Shown here: piece by piece, positions 11,098 through 22,545 of the stretch
Layout: each line of letters opens with the position of its first letter
Position numbering within the stretch: the stretch's first letter is position 1
NCBI RefSeq assembly: GCF_001680005.1
Contig: NC_033567.1
Location: 1,612,001 to 1,676,000 of the forward strand
From: Plasmodium coatneyi
Taxonomy: Eukaryota > Apicomplexa > Aconoidasida > Haemosporida > Plasmodiidae
DNA length: 64,000 bases
Direction: 5' to 3'
Translations under genes and position numbers: made by a program
The notes under the pieces: model-generated
Database searches by the model: none
Seen by the model: the letters and a program-made list of their open reading frames with translations, nothing else
Told to the model about the DNA's origin: nothing

Positions 11098-11867
11098 GCA
11101 ATGGGGTACACACATTAGCTAGCTGTGCAAATTCCCCTTTGTATCTTCCGCGACCAGGACGCTTCCAAGTTTTAACAATTTATACGTTATATGTTACACA
11201 TTTTTTAAGGACAAATTCGAAGCAGGTTATGTCAAAAAGGAGATTAATCCTTTTTAACTACAAACCCAGCTGAATTATTTGTTTGTTATTTTCATTCGTT
11301 TATTTATTATATTTTTTTTTTATTAACGTTTCTCTGTCACTAAAATAGTTCATACGTACCCGCTTATGTATGTGCCTGTAATATTTATTTGCTTATTTAT
11401 ATATTGCATGTGTGGGTAACGCCCCTTGGATATGCTTTCCAACCACTTGGTCCATGTACACGCATGTGTCCACGTGGTACAAATGATGCTTAACGCATTT
11501 TATAACAGCAACGCCTCTCGAAAAGCAAAGTCTTCTCGTTTAAAAAGCATCACATAGCGTGTGTGTATTACCAAATGAGCATTCACGAAAAAAAAACAAA
11601 AACTTCCCCTCAGGGGAGGGAGGGCTTTTATGAACGTAGGACAAGCGCAAAGGCGCGACATAAGCAGTTGCAAAATAGCGCAACAGAGTAACAACATAAC
11701 GGCGAAACAGCGTAACGGTGAAACTGTACAATCAAAAAAAATGTGGGAAAAAATGCCCCAATGGGGAATGCGTTTAATGGGATGTAACACGCATGTAAGT
11801 TTCCCAACAATGTGTCACGTGTGGTTTTTTTTTTTTTTTGTCCCCTTACACCTTCGATGTTGAAAAT
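10955..11867. other. Convergent intergenic region
   Basis: This spacer separates the stop codons of the acetyltransferase (plus) and the RAP-like gene (minus), so it should hold both 3' UTRs and transcription ends. It contains an uninterrupted A29 tract at 11066-11094 and AT-rich sequence at 11270-11400. No gene is seen. Confidence 0.5.
11066..11094. repeat. Homopolymer A29
   Basis: Uninterrupted run of 29 A residues in the convergent 3' spacer. The length should be treated with caution because long homopolymers are error-prone. Confidence 0.9.
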
Positions 11868-14171
11868 TCAGAGGTAAATTTCCGGAGTCACCACGGAAGG
11901 GGGTGCAACCGCGGCCGCCCCACAAATGATGGGGCTACACTTGGAAAATTTCGTGTGCTGCAAAACGGAACTGAGATAGTTCATTTTTTCTTCCTCACTT
12001 GGACAATTCGCAAAGGCATCATGGCAAATGAGAATTTCACTAAACCCTTCTTTTCTCAAGTGACTGATTTTATTTTCTCGGAAATTTCTTTCCGCATTTT
12101 GTTGATACAGTGGGTATAATTTCCATCCATTCTCCCACTCCACATATATTTTGTAGAAGGGGTCACAAATGTGCAGCACGTAGGGACCATGGACAAATGT
12201 AATAAATTCATAATTTAGCATTTTCATATATTTCTTTAAAATGTAAATTTCTTTTTCTCCTTGCATATTTTTGTTAACGCTACATGGAAGGGTTCGAATT
12301 TTTTGAAGGAAGTTTTTATAATCACTCGGGAGAAGGCAGTATATATTTTTGAAGTCGTGTATCAGGTGCATTTCGATGAGTTTTAGGTTGAAGAGGAGGT
12401 TGTTTCCTTTGGGCGTTTGCGCCTCGTCTTTGCGAGTGTTCTCACTGTGGGGGGGTTCTCTGCCGGCGTTTTCACTGCCAGAGTTATCACTTCCAAATTT
12501 TACGCTGGGGTTCTTTTCCCTGGGGGAAGTTTCGCTACATCTCATCAGCTCCTGTTCAAATGAAAACATTTCCCCCACCGACGCTGCATTACCACTGCCC
12601 CTCTGAGAGGACCCCCTACAATTGGTGTAATTCTCAGAAAGGTTGCTTCCCCCTTTTGAGGTGTTTCCTACTGGAAATTTTATATCATCGCCTGGTGCTA
12701 CCCTCCCGTCAAATGGGTCGAAGTTTGCCAGTACGTTGTTTATCATTTGTTCGTCGTGCGGTGTCTGAGAAGGAGGCTCGGGGGTGATGCCTCCTTCTTT
12801 TGCCTTCCCCCTATGGAGGGAAGTTTCCCTTTGGGAATCCCTCTTAAGGGGCCCCTTTCTGACTTTCATAAATTTATTCAAATGTCTAAAGCTGAGGAAT
12901 ATATTTCTTTGGGATATCATTTTCCATTGTACCATTTTTTTAAACAAGCTAACAGCATGAGAGACTTGATTAAAGCTGGCAATTTTCTTCGCATATATGA
13001 CATTAATTTTGTAGGTAAGTTTTTCCGAGTGAATAAATAAAGGGACGACGGGTAAAACTTGGCACATGGCTTCACAAGGCAACTGGGAAAGTTTATTAAC
13101 AATATGAATGAGTAAAATTTTTACAAAAGTTTTGTCCACATAACTGAGATAGTGCGAATTCATCAATATTAAGTATAAATGGTACGTCCTGATTTTTTTT
13201 ATCCTTTTGATAATCTCAAAACTTAAATTGTTCAAATATCGCTCATTCACGAATTTGCTTTTATTGTATCCGTAAAAAATTCGACACAAATAATGGTCGT
13301 TCAGAATGTTCACATTTTGCAGAAAAAAAATGGACAACAAATGAAATATATTTTTTACATGTTCGTTGCACACAAACTCATTACACGCTTCCACGTTCCT
13401 GTTTTCCATATTCGTGTATATAAATATGTTGTCTTTTGGGGGTAAGTTCTCTACATCGTTGTTTCCATTCCTTTCGCTTCCTTGGAATTTGTTAACATTT
13501 TTTTTCTCATTTAAGGATGTGTCCTTTTTAATTAACATGTGTCCATTTTGATCACCATCCTTGTGGCTACAACTTTGGGGGAAAAAAGAGCAACTGCTGT
13601 TGTGATCGTTTTCCCGCTTTGTCTTCAAAAAAAAATATGAATTAATGTAACAAATGTTTAAATAAACCTTTACCAAATCGTGAATGTCAAAAAAGGGTTT
13701 CTTTGAGATGTTTTTCACCCCCTCCTGGTAACACTTTGGATTTAATATATTTTTTTTATTTTGTTGAAAATCAGTAGAAATGCAATTTACACTATTTAAC
13801 ACTAAGCTGTGCAATTCTTTCATAGTCGAATTTAAGAGGTCCAATTTTAGTAACTTATTTTTACTGCAGTATCCTAGATAGTATAGCACTTGCCTGTTAT
13901 TTAAATTTTGTAAATTTAAATTTTCAAAATTGGGAACAAATTTTCCCTCAAAACGGAACTCATTTCCGCATTTCTCATTTGTGTCCCCAGACTTATTTGG
14001 AAATTTGACATTTGACTGACTTCCAGTGTTGAAGAAAAAAATTCCCTTCCTTCTGGTTCTTCCCTGTTCCAGTTTAGGGAATCCACTTTTTAAGACAAAC
14101 ATTTCGTCGCCAACCTTGGTGATTCCTTCTCCCAGGATGCGGCGTACATGTGTTAGGGGCGCGCACAGCAT
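11868..14171 (-). CDS. RAP-like helical-repeat protein, probable organelle RNA factor
   Basis: A 767-residue single-exon protein. Residues 75-130 and 290-450 are alpha-helical with spaced hydrophobics, resembling the heptatricopeptide/octotricopeptide repeats that precede RAP domains. A low-complexity insert occupies about 455-590. The C-terminal part (about 665-735) has a beta strand with YKIYVEWENGWKLYP, then a helix, then FSEILICHDAFA, the order expected of a RAP domain, a nuclease-like fold found in apicomplexan mitochondrial and apicoplast RNA-processing proteins. The classical VDGP-H-F signature is not intact, so the call is by layout. The N terminus (LTHVRRILGEG) could begin a targeting peptide. 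A neighbouring dynein gene starts 0.8 kb away in the opposite direction. Alternative: an unrelated conserved helical protein. Confidence 0.6.
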   Translation of the reverse strand: MLCAPLTHVRRILGEGITKVGDEMFVLKSGFPKLEQGRTRRKGIFFFNTGSQSNVKFPNKSGDTNEKCGNEFRFEGKFVPNFENLNLQNLNNRQVLYYLGYCSKNKLLKLDLLNSTMKELHSLVLNSVNCISTDFQQNKKNILNPKCYQEGVKNISKKPFFDIHDLVKVYLNICYINSYFFLKTKRENDHNSSCSFFPQSCSHKDGDQNGHMLIKKDTSLNEKKNVNKFQGSERNGNNDVENLPPKDNIFIYTNMENRNVEACNEFVCNEHVKNIFHLLSIFFLQNVNILNDHYLCRIFYGYNKSKFVNERYLNNLSFEIIKRIKKIRTYHLYLILMNSHYLSYVDKTFVKILLIHIVNKLSQLPCEAMCQVLPVVPLFIHSEKLTYKINVIYAKKIASFNQVSHAVSLFKKMVQWKMISQRNIFLSFRHLNKFMKVRKGPLKRDSQRETSLHRGKAKEGGITPEPPSQTPHDEQMINNVLANFDPFDGRVAPGDDIKFPVGNTSKGGSNLSENYTNCRGSSQRGSGNAASVGEMFSFEQELMRCSETSPREKNPSVKFGSDNSGSENAGREPPHSENTRKDEAQTPKGNNLLFNLKLIEMHLIHDFKNIYCLLPSDYKNFLQKIRTLPCSVNKNMQGEKEIYILKKYMKMLNYEFITFVHGPYVLHICDPFYKIYVEWENGWKLYPLYQQNAERNFRENKISHLRKEGFSEILICHDAFANCPSEEEKMNYLSSVLQHTKFSKCSPIICGAAAVAPPSVVTPEIYL

Positions 14172-14962
14172 CGCATAGGAAAAAGTTCGCGTCCACGTGA
14201 AGCATATGCATGTTTATCATATTCGCGTTTTTTTTTTCTGTGTTTATTCAAATTCGCATTTTTTCCTACTCTCCGTTGTTGTGTAGCAAATGTGGAAGAG
14301 CTGCATTTTGATAGCTCTCCAATTTGGGCACTTTTCATTTTGTGCTTTCCGCGTGTGTTTCCGCTGCACTGCTTCGGCACCTACATCCTGCTTTGTTTGC
14401 TTCCCTCACGTCAGTTTTTCGCCATCACTGTGATTACTGTCATTATTGTCATTTTTTCTGCCCCTTTTTGTTATTTTTTCTTTTTTCCTCCGCATATTTC
14501 TCCCACATTGCACGGTAATTTAAAAAGGCTACGAGAAAAAAATGCGGTAATTTTTCGGACCGTTTTACGCGTTGCCTGCATGCTGAAGTATAGAAAATTG
14601 AAAGGTGTGAATTCCGACGTGGCACATTTAAGCCCTTGCCTCATTTGACGGAAGAGACGCCTCCAAGGGGTAAATGGGGACATTGGCAAATTTGCTACCA
14701 GAAGCAGCGAATGAATTGAGTGCCAAATTATAGGGTTTCTATCCTACGTTTAACAATAACAAGGCGAAACGTCACCCCCCCTCCCAGTTTGAGACATACA
14801 GAAAGTGCCCCTCCCCACGTGCCAAACGTGCACTAGGTGTATACATAAGCATGTGTACAAGGACATATGCACAGCGGCATATACGTAACTACACACGTAG
14901 GTGCATGCGCGGAGGCACACACTCTTCTACCAGCACCCCCCGGATAAGCAACGACTAAAACC
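14172..14962. promoter_or_regulatory. Divergent promoter region between RAP-like and dynein genes
   Basis: The 0.8 kb between the start codons of the minus-strand RAP-like gene and the plus-strand dynein gene must hold both 5' regions. It is T-rich at 14220-14520 and has mixed composition after that. No specific element was identified and frames inside it lack support. Confidence 0.5.
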
Positions 14963-17900
14963 ATGGCGACGATGGAGGAAGGATTCAGTACCATGAAAAA
15001 AATCAAAAGCAACATGAGCAAAATTTGCTTCAATAGGTCGAACAAGCTGAACGGAGATTTTAAGGGTCAGAACGGAAAGAAGTAAAAAAAATAAAAAATG
15101 AATATTTACTAACAAAGGGCACACATGCACAGAAATGTGCACGATGAAAAAAAAAAAAAAAAAAGATTCACATAAAGGTGTGTGTCCTTTTTGTTTGCTC
15201 CTTTTTAAAGATGACCAAATTGAAATAATCCTCGACAACAAGAATATAACGCCCAAGCCGATATACTTCAATTTTCAAGAAGCAGAAACGAAGAAATCTT
15301 TCGACCAAATAGGTAAAGCTCGTTCATCTTTTCATCGATGGGGTGTGTCTAGGGGGGCAACACAACGAAGACAACACATGCATACATACATTGACACATG
15401 TATATTTTTGTCATTACATCTTCTCGTTTGTGCCGCTCCCACTTACCGACAAGTGTGATGATTCTTCTCTTCTCCTCATCAGACTACTTACTTAAACAGT
15501 TCGATGACAAAAATGAATTGATCGACCAGAAGGGAAGCACAACAAAAGAGACCGATGAAGCTAATCACATAGGAGATATAATTGATGGAGAGCCAAAACG
15601 CGAACTGGGGGAGCAGGACTCTGTTGAAGCAGAAGATCAGGAAGGGGGACCAAAAGGTACTCAGTACGAACAGGACATTTTAAAATCCTACAATGGTAAG
15701 TTGGCAGCCTACTTGCGGGTGAGGGGCGCCAAATTTTGGAGCATTTTTTGCGCATTCTCCTCCACTGCTACTGTGGAGCTTTACTTTGCACCTTCTTGAC
15801 TACTTCCTTCTGAAGTGCAATGACATTCCCCCCTACACACACACCTGCGCAGAAATCCGGTTGAGCGAATCAGAAACGATCAACCTGCTGAACATCCCCA
15901 ATATGCTAAACGACACGGAGGAGGAAAAAAAGGCCACAGAAGAAAAAAACCAAAGATATGAAAAACTGATCAACAATGACGAAAGCAATTACATAAACAA
16001 AACCATGCAGACATTAAATGTGTTCAGAAAGAACAAGGATGTCTTTGTTTCCACCATCAACAAACAGAACAAAAGTTCCCAGACGAATTTACACGAACTG
16101 CACAAATTGACCATAAGGAACCCGTCGGACGTGTTAACAGGAAAAAAAAAAATACCACTCTAAGGGCTTCTCTGCATTAGGCAATTAGGAAGTCCTGAGC
16201 AATGATGAAACACCACATTCCCCGATTCAAAGCCGCATCGGAAGCAGCAAATCAAGTCTGTCACTTCGCTGCTTCACCAAGTGCACCCACTTGTTCTCCC
16301 CCTCCGTGCGTACAGATCCGAGCTGCTGCACAAGAAATTTTTGAAATATAGAAATAAGAAGCTAAAAAAGATCATGGATGAATACGGAGACTCGCTAAAC
16401 ATTAACGAAAGAGTCATTTTGAAAAAGAACATGTGGGTTCAGGTTGTTGATAAGAATGTAGTAGATAACAAGCAGACGACGATCATACCTAAATCGTTTT
16501 ATAAGTCCAAGAAAAATAATACGTCCCTTTTTAATACTCTCTTTTCCACCAAAAATATGTCTCGAACTTTGTCAAATAAAAGTAGAACATTCAGAACTAG
16601 GAGCAAATTTAAAAATATGAAAACGATGAAATTTTTAACAAGTAAGGAGAATTCTTCTGTGGTGCGGCGCTCCCTCTGTGTGACGCGCTGCTCATGTTAG
16701 ATAGGTCTATCTCCCCACCTACGCAATCACAGATTCTGCTGGGTGTGTGCTGGGCTGATGGGGAAAAGAGGGAACCCTCCCCCCTCATGCATCACGCAGC
16801 TTGTTACATGCGCGTAGCACATTTCGGGCGTCCCGTGTTCCCCCTTTCGCTTCCCATTCTCAAAGGCAGCTTCAGCGAGGACGAATATCTAATCAAGTCG
16901 ATAATAAAGAAGAAAAGGGAGCAAACGGACGCGTCCCTGGAAAGACCAGAAGACATTGAAGACAGCGCAAATTTTATCCCATGGAAAATAAACAACCAGA
17001 AAAAAAATTTAAACAAGAGATCCTTTGTGCAAATATTAAAAAATATGGAAAAATACGTAGTACAAAATGTGTACTACTACGAGCAAATGCTATACAAGAA
17101 CATCCACTTGAGTTACCTAAATGATAAGAGAAAAAATAACAAAGTGAAAATGTTCGACGGGGAGAACTACGATGCACTTACAAATCCAAACATTAACTAC
17201 AAGAGAAAAAAGACAATCATCAGGATGAAAATAAAAATGAATTTGAAAAAGGCAATTAACTTTTACAAAATTAACAAATGCGTTGATACTTCTAGTAAGG
17301 AAGAGATGCATGAGGAGATAAGTGCACCCCCCCTGAAGGGAGCACCCCAGTGGGCTACTCACTTGGACCTACTCAAACGAGTAGCTGTTCTGTCCAAGGG
17401 GAAGAAGAAAAATATAAGACGACAAATTTCAGCTGGAAAGTTGAGGACACAAATCAGGAAAAAGGTAGCAAAAAGAACGGGAAAAGGAGTCCGCAATAAG
17501 GTGTCAAATGAAGCGGAAGACCAAACAGAAAAGACAGATGAAAAACAGGTAGATGATAAAAATGCGCCCGAACCAGTGTGCAATGCAAATGAACCGAATA
17601 AAGGTGAAGATGGCAAAACCGAGGGAGACCACCAAATTTTCGACATCATTGCAAATGAAGAAAGCAATGAAGATAAAATAAAAAAAATCAGCACGCTAAT
17701 TTTAGATGATGTTTTAAAAAATGACTGCAATGATGAAAAAAAAAAACAAATTTTGGAAAAAGAAAACATCGAAAAAAAAAAAATATCATATGTGCTAAGG
17801 AAAAAAGAGAAGTTTACCTCCATCAGAGGGAACAGGATAAAGTTCGTCTCGGAGGTGAGACAAGATGACGGCATGTTCATATATAACGATGACGATGACT

Positions 17901-20056
17901 TCACGTACAAAGATGATATGCAAAATGATTACAATGGCTACATGGGGGAATATACAGAAATGGGGGACACACATGGGAAGGCGAATAATAGCAACCGCCT
18001 GTATAAAATGAAGGGAAAAAAATACATCAAAAATATTTCCATTGATAAGCTGTTCCAATTTCATTATAACAAATTAGAAAAAATAGTGACATCCATAGAT
18101 ACGAACAAATTTTATGAAGACTACATAACAGCTAGCTATTCGAGCACATTAGACATTGGAAGCTTCCAAAATAGCAAAGGAAACGTTGCCATTTTTAGTT
18201 ACATCAACCCAACGTACCCACTAAGGTTGTATGATGTAAATTCAAGTGTGCTAAAAATTATGTACTCTAACAATAATCCCAATCTGCTAGTTGCCACTTT
18301 GTCCAATGGACATATCAACATTTACGACACTAGAAGTAGTGATCAGTTACCTGTTCTAAAATCTACTAGCATAAAAAGTTATCACGATAACTGTTATGAA
18401 CCCATATATGACATATGCTTCAAAAGTAACTACATGGCAAGCAATACGCAAGAAAGTATTTTCTACTCTGCACATGAAAATGGACATGTGTACCAGTGGA
18501 CTATAGAAAAGGAATTAAAAAATAAAGAAATTTTATACCTAAAGAATAAAAAAAATGATTTGTTTCAAGGCCTATCATCAGTATTTGAAAATAAGAACCT
18601 GTCAAATAAACCTTTTAACTCTTCCCTAACTTGCATTGACATAGATAATTACATGAACCACGATGAAGATTTTATCATCAGCACGATAAAGAGGGAGGAT
18701 GCAAAGCAGCTGGGCCAGAAGCAAATACGTTACGACAATTCGGAGGAGAACATTCAAAAGGGTGATATTAAGGAATTGACCGGGGACTTGCCAAACAATA
18801 CACCTTCGCATGAAGAAGGGGCCAACGAAACTGCGGCAATGGTAAATCCTACCGGGGAACAGTATGTGAAACGCATATCTAGGGAAGAAGAACTGCTAAA
18901 CCATTACAAAAATATTACGGAAAACATCATTGACAAAAAAATAAAGCCGACACACTCTTACTACTACCTCGGTAAGTACTGCACACAGAAGAAGAGAACC
19001 AGCACAAGTGTTGATACTTGGGTGGATCTTTTTAAACACACTAAATTTCATGCATCTTATTGTGTGTACCGGAGATTCTACATAAAATACCCCCCTGAAT
19101 AAGTTCTTTTGTCCATACACCCTTTTGCTACGTGAATCGGTCATATGACCCCACAATGGGACAATAATCATTTGCACAAACTGTGCAGATACCGGAGAGA
19201 AGCACACCTCGAAATAAGTTCCACCATTTCTGCTTTAACCCAATTTAGGCTCAAAGAATGGAATAATATACAGGTGCAATAGCTGCTATCAGAAGTCGTA
19301 CTTAAATTATTATGTAGCCCATTTCGGGGCTGTAAACAAAATAAAAATAAATAAATTCGACCACGACATTTTCCTAAGTGCGGGGGAAGACTGCACAGTA
19401 AAGTTGTGGCACAAATTCTCGAATAAGCAAATCACCACTTTTAAGTCCAAGAATTCATTCAGCTCCATCAACGATATACTATGGTTACCGAACATGCTTG
19501 TATAAGCGCAATGCGGTTATTTGCCCATGCGAAAAATGCACAGACGCGCGAGCATATATAAATAGGTTTGCTCTACGCACAACTGACGATTCTATGTAAC
19601 ACCATGTGTACATTGTGCCCTTGCCCTTTTTGCCACGCAGGATGCCGAACAATTCCACATCCTTCTTCTGCTGCTCGGATGATGGCCGTGTGGAATTATG
19701 GGACTTCAATTTTCTGTCCAAGGACCCCTTGATCATTTTCTACCCCAACGTGGTTGAGGCGTCTAAAATTATATGCCTCAAGTAAGAGTCGCAGTGTGCC
19801 CAAAGTGTATACGCGGGGCATAGCCGGTGTAGAGCATCCTGTGTACTTATTCTGCACCCCATTCGCGTGTTCCTTTTTCCCCATTTTCCCCCGAAGGATG
19901 TTCAACAAGAAGGACATTTTACTATGCGGAGATAACCTAGCGAACGTTTCGATGATCAAAATAAAAAATTTGGTGGACATGGGGTTAGACGACTATGAAC
20001 AGAAGATAAAGTTGACCGACTGTCTCAAGTGTTTAGATACCTACGACTATTTCTGA
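14963..20056 (+). CDS. Axonemal dynein intermediate chain (WD40), nine exons
   Basis: Proposed exons: 14963-15065, 15211-15312, 15483-15695, 15853-16132, 16316-16641, 16866-18971, 19249-19483, 19641-19781, 19897-20056, giving 1221 residues with all phases agreeing. The C-terminal half carries the DNAI1/DNAI2-type WD40 propeller: GNVAIFSYINPTYPLRLYDV, LVATLSNGHINIYDTRSS, AHENGHVYQW, then FLSAGEDCTVKLW in exon 7, FFCCSDDGRVELWDF in exon 8 and ILLCGDNLANVSMIKI in exon 9. The N-terminal half is charged and low in complexity. In Plasmodium the only axonemes are those of the male gamete flagella, so expression in male gametocytes is expected (inference). The exon 4 donor (after 16132) is the weakest; a donor after 16123 also keeps the phase. 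Human homologues are shorter (about 600-700 residues) because they lack the inserts. Confidence 0.85.
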
Positions 20057-20310
20057 GTAAACCTGCATGGTTGCTAAGCGTGTATATACGCTCATTTGTT
20101 AGCGCAATGGTACATACCATGATACTCACGAACAGTTCAGTTAAACCATCGCGTTGTGCCTTATTTTCTATATGAACGGCACATAATGCCGAATTTTCCC
20201 TTAAGTTTATTTCCACCTTTGCGTAATATTCATTTTTTACTGGGTGCAATTCAGTCAGAAAAAATGACTTGTCGCCGTTTGACGCTTTCACTCACGGTTG
20301 CCAGCGTCAT
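20033..20310 (-). CDS. Candidate small two-exon gene, 5' end unresolved
   Basis: The minus strand from about 20291 to 20130 encodes a protein-like stretch (KNEYYAKVEINLREN, then CAVHIENKAQRDGLTELF) ending at a good donor (TTC then GTGAGT). An acceptor at 20064-20063 follows after 67 bases and adds VYSEIVVGI before a stop at 20033-20035. The last exon overlaps the dynein gene's final 24 coding bases in antisense. The only nearby ATG (20310) is in another frame and runs into a stop near a T6 run, so either a 5' exon is missing, a one-base homopolymer error exists, or the frame is not real. Family not recognised. Confidence 0.3.
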
Positions 20311-20494
20311 ACCGCAATTAAATTAAATTAATTTAACTTAAATTAACTTAAAAAAGGGTGCATCTTCATGCGTTAAGGTAACATCTACATGGGCATGCAC
20401 ACATATGTTATATTTGTATGCCCACCCTTCATGCGTCGTTATTTGCCTTGCGGTATATAGCTCCCCTACAAAATTATGTTTTTCTCAATTTGCG

Positions 20495-20522
<28 letters not shown>
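20495..20522. repeat. Homopolymer A28
   Basis: Uninterrupted run of 28 A residues in the spacer before the TPR gene. Confidence 0.9.
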
Positions 20523-20525
<3 letters not shown>

Positions 20526-21362
20526 CTCTTTCGTTTCGGTTAAGACTTGAAATAAGTGCACTTCTTTAGTCGCTTCTACATGACTCATTTTACGATTAAC
20601 AATTCGCAAAATTTTCGCAAAGAGGTCAACGAAGGCATTCCTCAAAGGCCTACTAAGTCAGTAAACGAGAAACGCACGTATTTGCAAAAATAAGTAGGAC
20701 CTTCTCACTACAAAAAAATGCTCTGCGTGGTGTGATTTATTAAAGAGGGTTCTATGGCGAGGTGCCGTTGGTAGGAAAAAAAAAATAAAGGGATTAACCG
20801 TAAAGTAACATTTACATATTTGCGAGTTTACACATTTGGCAGTTTAAGAATTTACTAAGCGTCAGTTTTACCGCGTCAGCAGACTAACGAACGAACAAAT
20901 TAACTGGTGGGCAACTCTCAGTGTCGTGCCAATCCCCCCATTTTACGCACTTCATTTTTCTGAGCTATAACATTGAATCTCCCCCCATTTGATGGTCAGC
21001 CTTACCGCTTACCACGTACATTTCAGCACTATAACGCTGCATACCCGTTGCCATTGCGCCATCACATTTTTGAGCCTTTTCACATGAACGCATAATAAAA
21101 AGCGTTTGAAAAACCACGGGTGCAGGGCGGATTTCATTAAAAAGTGGAAATAGCTGCGTAAGTTGGAAGTGCACAGGAGGAAGCACCAACTAGCTTAAGA
21201 ATACACGTTTTTTTCCATTTCTTCCATTTTACTTCGTTCTACTTCGTTTTATTCCCCAGCTTTCCCTAACTGAGGCCTTCGCCACAGGGGAAATATGGGC
21301 GCATATAACGTCGAAATGTTAAAGTAGAGTGAAATACGGGATAGAGCAAAAAAGCAGCACGC

Positions 21363-21390
21363 AAAAAAAAAAAAAAAAAAAAAAAAAAAA
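21363..21390. repeat. Homopolymer A28
   Basis: Uninterrupted run of 28 A residues about 200 bases before the TPR gene start, probably in its 5' leader or promoter. Confidence 0.9.
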
Positions 21391-21594
21391 TAGAAACAAC
21401 ATTTTTTCCCCTTAGTAAAAAAACACGCACAGAGAGGGGACGAGTAGGGGTGCATAAAATCCCCAAATGCATTTTCAACTTTTTGGAATATTTCCTACCA
21501 CAATTACTCTGATGAATGATAAAATAAAAATTGTGAGGAAAAAAACGGAAAAAAATCTGAAGAAGGACGGAGTACATTTTTTGAGAAAATAAAA

Positions 21595-22545
21595 ATGGAC
21601 TCACTTTACAGAAGCAGCACACAAAATAGCCTAAGCAATTTTAACGAAAGCAGCGACAAGTACGACCACGCAAAGGGTGCAGAAAATAACGACAACGAAA
21701 ATGTAGACACAGACGTATGTGATGAAAGTGAAAACAATGAGTTATCCAAATCGTCTCCATCCGAAAATGAAATCACAAAAGAAAATCAAGATAATAACGA
21801 CAATACAAAGGAGGAAAAAGATAAGGAGGAGAAGACGGTAATAAATGATTCCCCCCCCGATGGAGAAGACAAACCAAAACAACTACCGAACGATTCGATG
21901 GATGACAAATTTTTAGAAGGCGAAAATGAAAAAGAAACAAGGGATGATGCAAATGCAAAATATAAATATGGCGATTACGAGGGGGCTATTCAAATCTGGC
22001 TAAGAGGACTAAGATCTATCAATTATGTTCTTTCCAAAAAGGAAGAACTAAGCAGTGAACGTTTGGAGTCATTCCAAAAATTACATGCCACCTACTGTAG
22101 CAATATTGCTCAGGGGTTCATGAAATTAAGTAAATTCTCAGAATGTGTTAAATATTCCCTTATGGCTCAAGAAAGTGATAAAAAAAATGTGAAAATATAC
22201 TTCCGATTAGCTAAAGGATATTTTATGTTAGGCGAATATGACAAATCTATACAAGTCATAAATGAAGGAATTGAAATTGATAACGACGCAGCTTTGGTTA
22301 ATTTGTTAACCCTCGTGAAAAAAAAAAAAGAGACTTTTTTAAAAAAGGAAAAACACATGATGAAATATATCTTTGATAATCTCAAGGACAAACCTGTGAT
22401 TCACGAAGAGAAGCGTTACAATTCGATTTTCAGAGCTGTCTATTCGTTCGTAACTTTGCTTCTCATGTTTGTCTATGCGTTGTTCGTTCGCTCCTCCAGC
22501 CTCTTAGCAAGCATCTTTAAGAAGGGGAAAATAAAGAATGGGTAA
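21595..22545 (+). CDS. Tail-anchored TPR protein
   Basis: A 316-residue single-exon protein. Residues 1-115 are acidic, rich in N, D, E and S. Residues about 118-240 form three tetratricopeptide repeats: ANAKYKYGDYEGAIQIWLRG, then YCSNIAQGFMKLSKFSECVK, then IYFRLAKGYFMLGEYDKSIQ. This arrangement resembles the TPR region of large FKBP-type immunophilins and other Hsp90/Hsp70 co-chaperones, but no isomerase domain is present. Near the C terminus (about 283-298) is one membrane segment (VTLLLMFVYALFV) followed by a short basic tail (FKKGKIKNG), so it is probably tail-anchored in ER or outer mitochondrial membrane with the TPR domain in the cytosol (inference). The start is preceded by AAAATAAAA, a normal Plasmodium context. 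Confidence 0.8.
   Translation: MDSLYRSSTQNSLSNFNESSDKYDHAKGAENNDNENVDTDVCDESENNELSKSSPSENEITKENQDNNDNTKEEKDKEEKTVINDSPPDGEDKPKQLPNDSMDDKFLEGENEKETRDDANAKYKYGDYEGAIQIWLRGLRSINYVLSKKEELSSERLESFQKLHATYCSNIAQGFMKLSKFSECVKYSLMAQESDKKNVKIYFRLAKGYFMLGEYDKSIQVINEGIEIDNDAALVNLLTLVKKKKETFLKKEKHMMKYIFDNLKDKPVIHEEKRYNSIFRAVYSFVTLLLMFVYALFVRSSSLLASIFKKGKIKNG

Larger units (their letters stand above)
20311..21594. other. Intergenic, upstream of the TPR gene
   Basis: The spacer contains two A28 tracts (20495-20522 and 21363-21390) and short repeats of aattaaatt near 20320-20350. It should contain the promoter and 5' UTR of the TPR gene. No coding frame with support was found. Confidence 0.5.
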
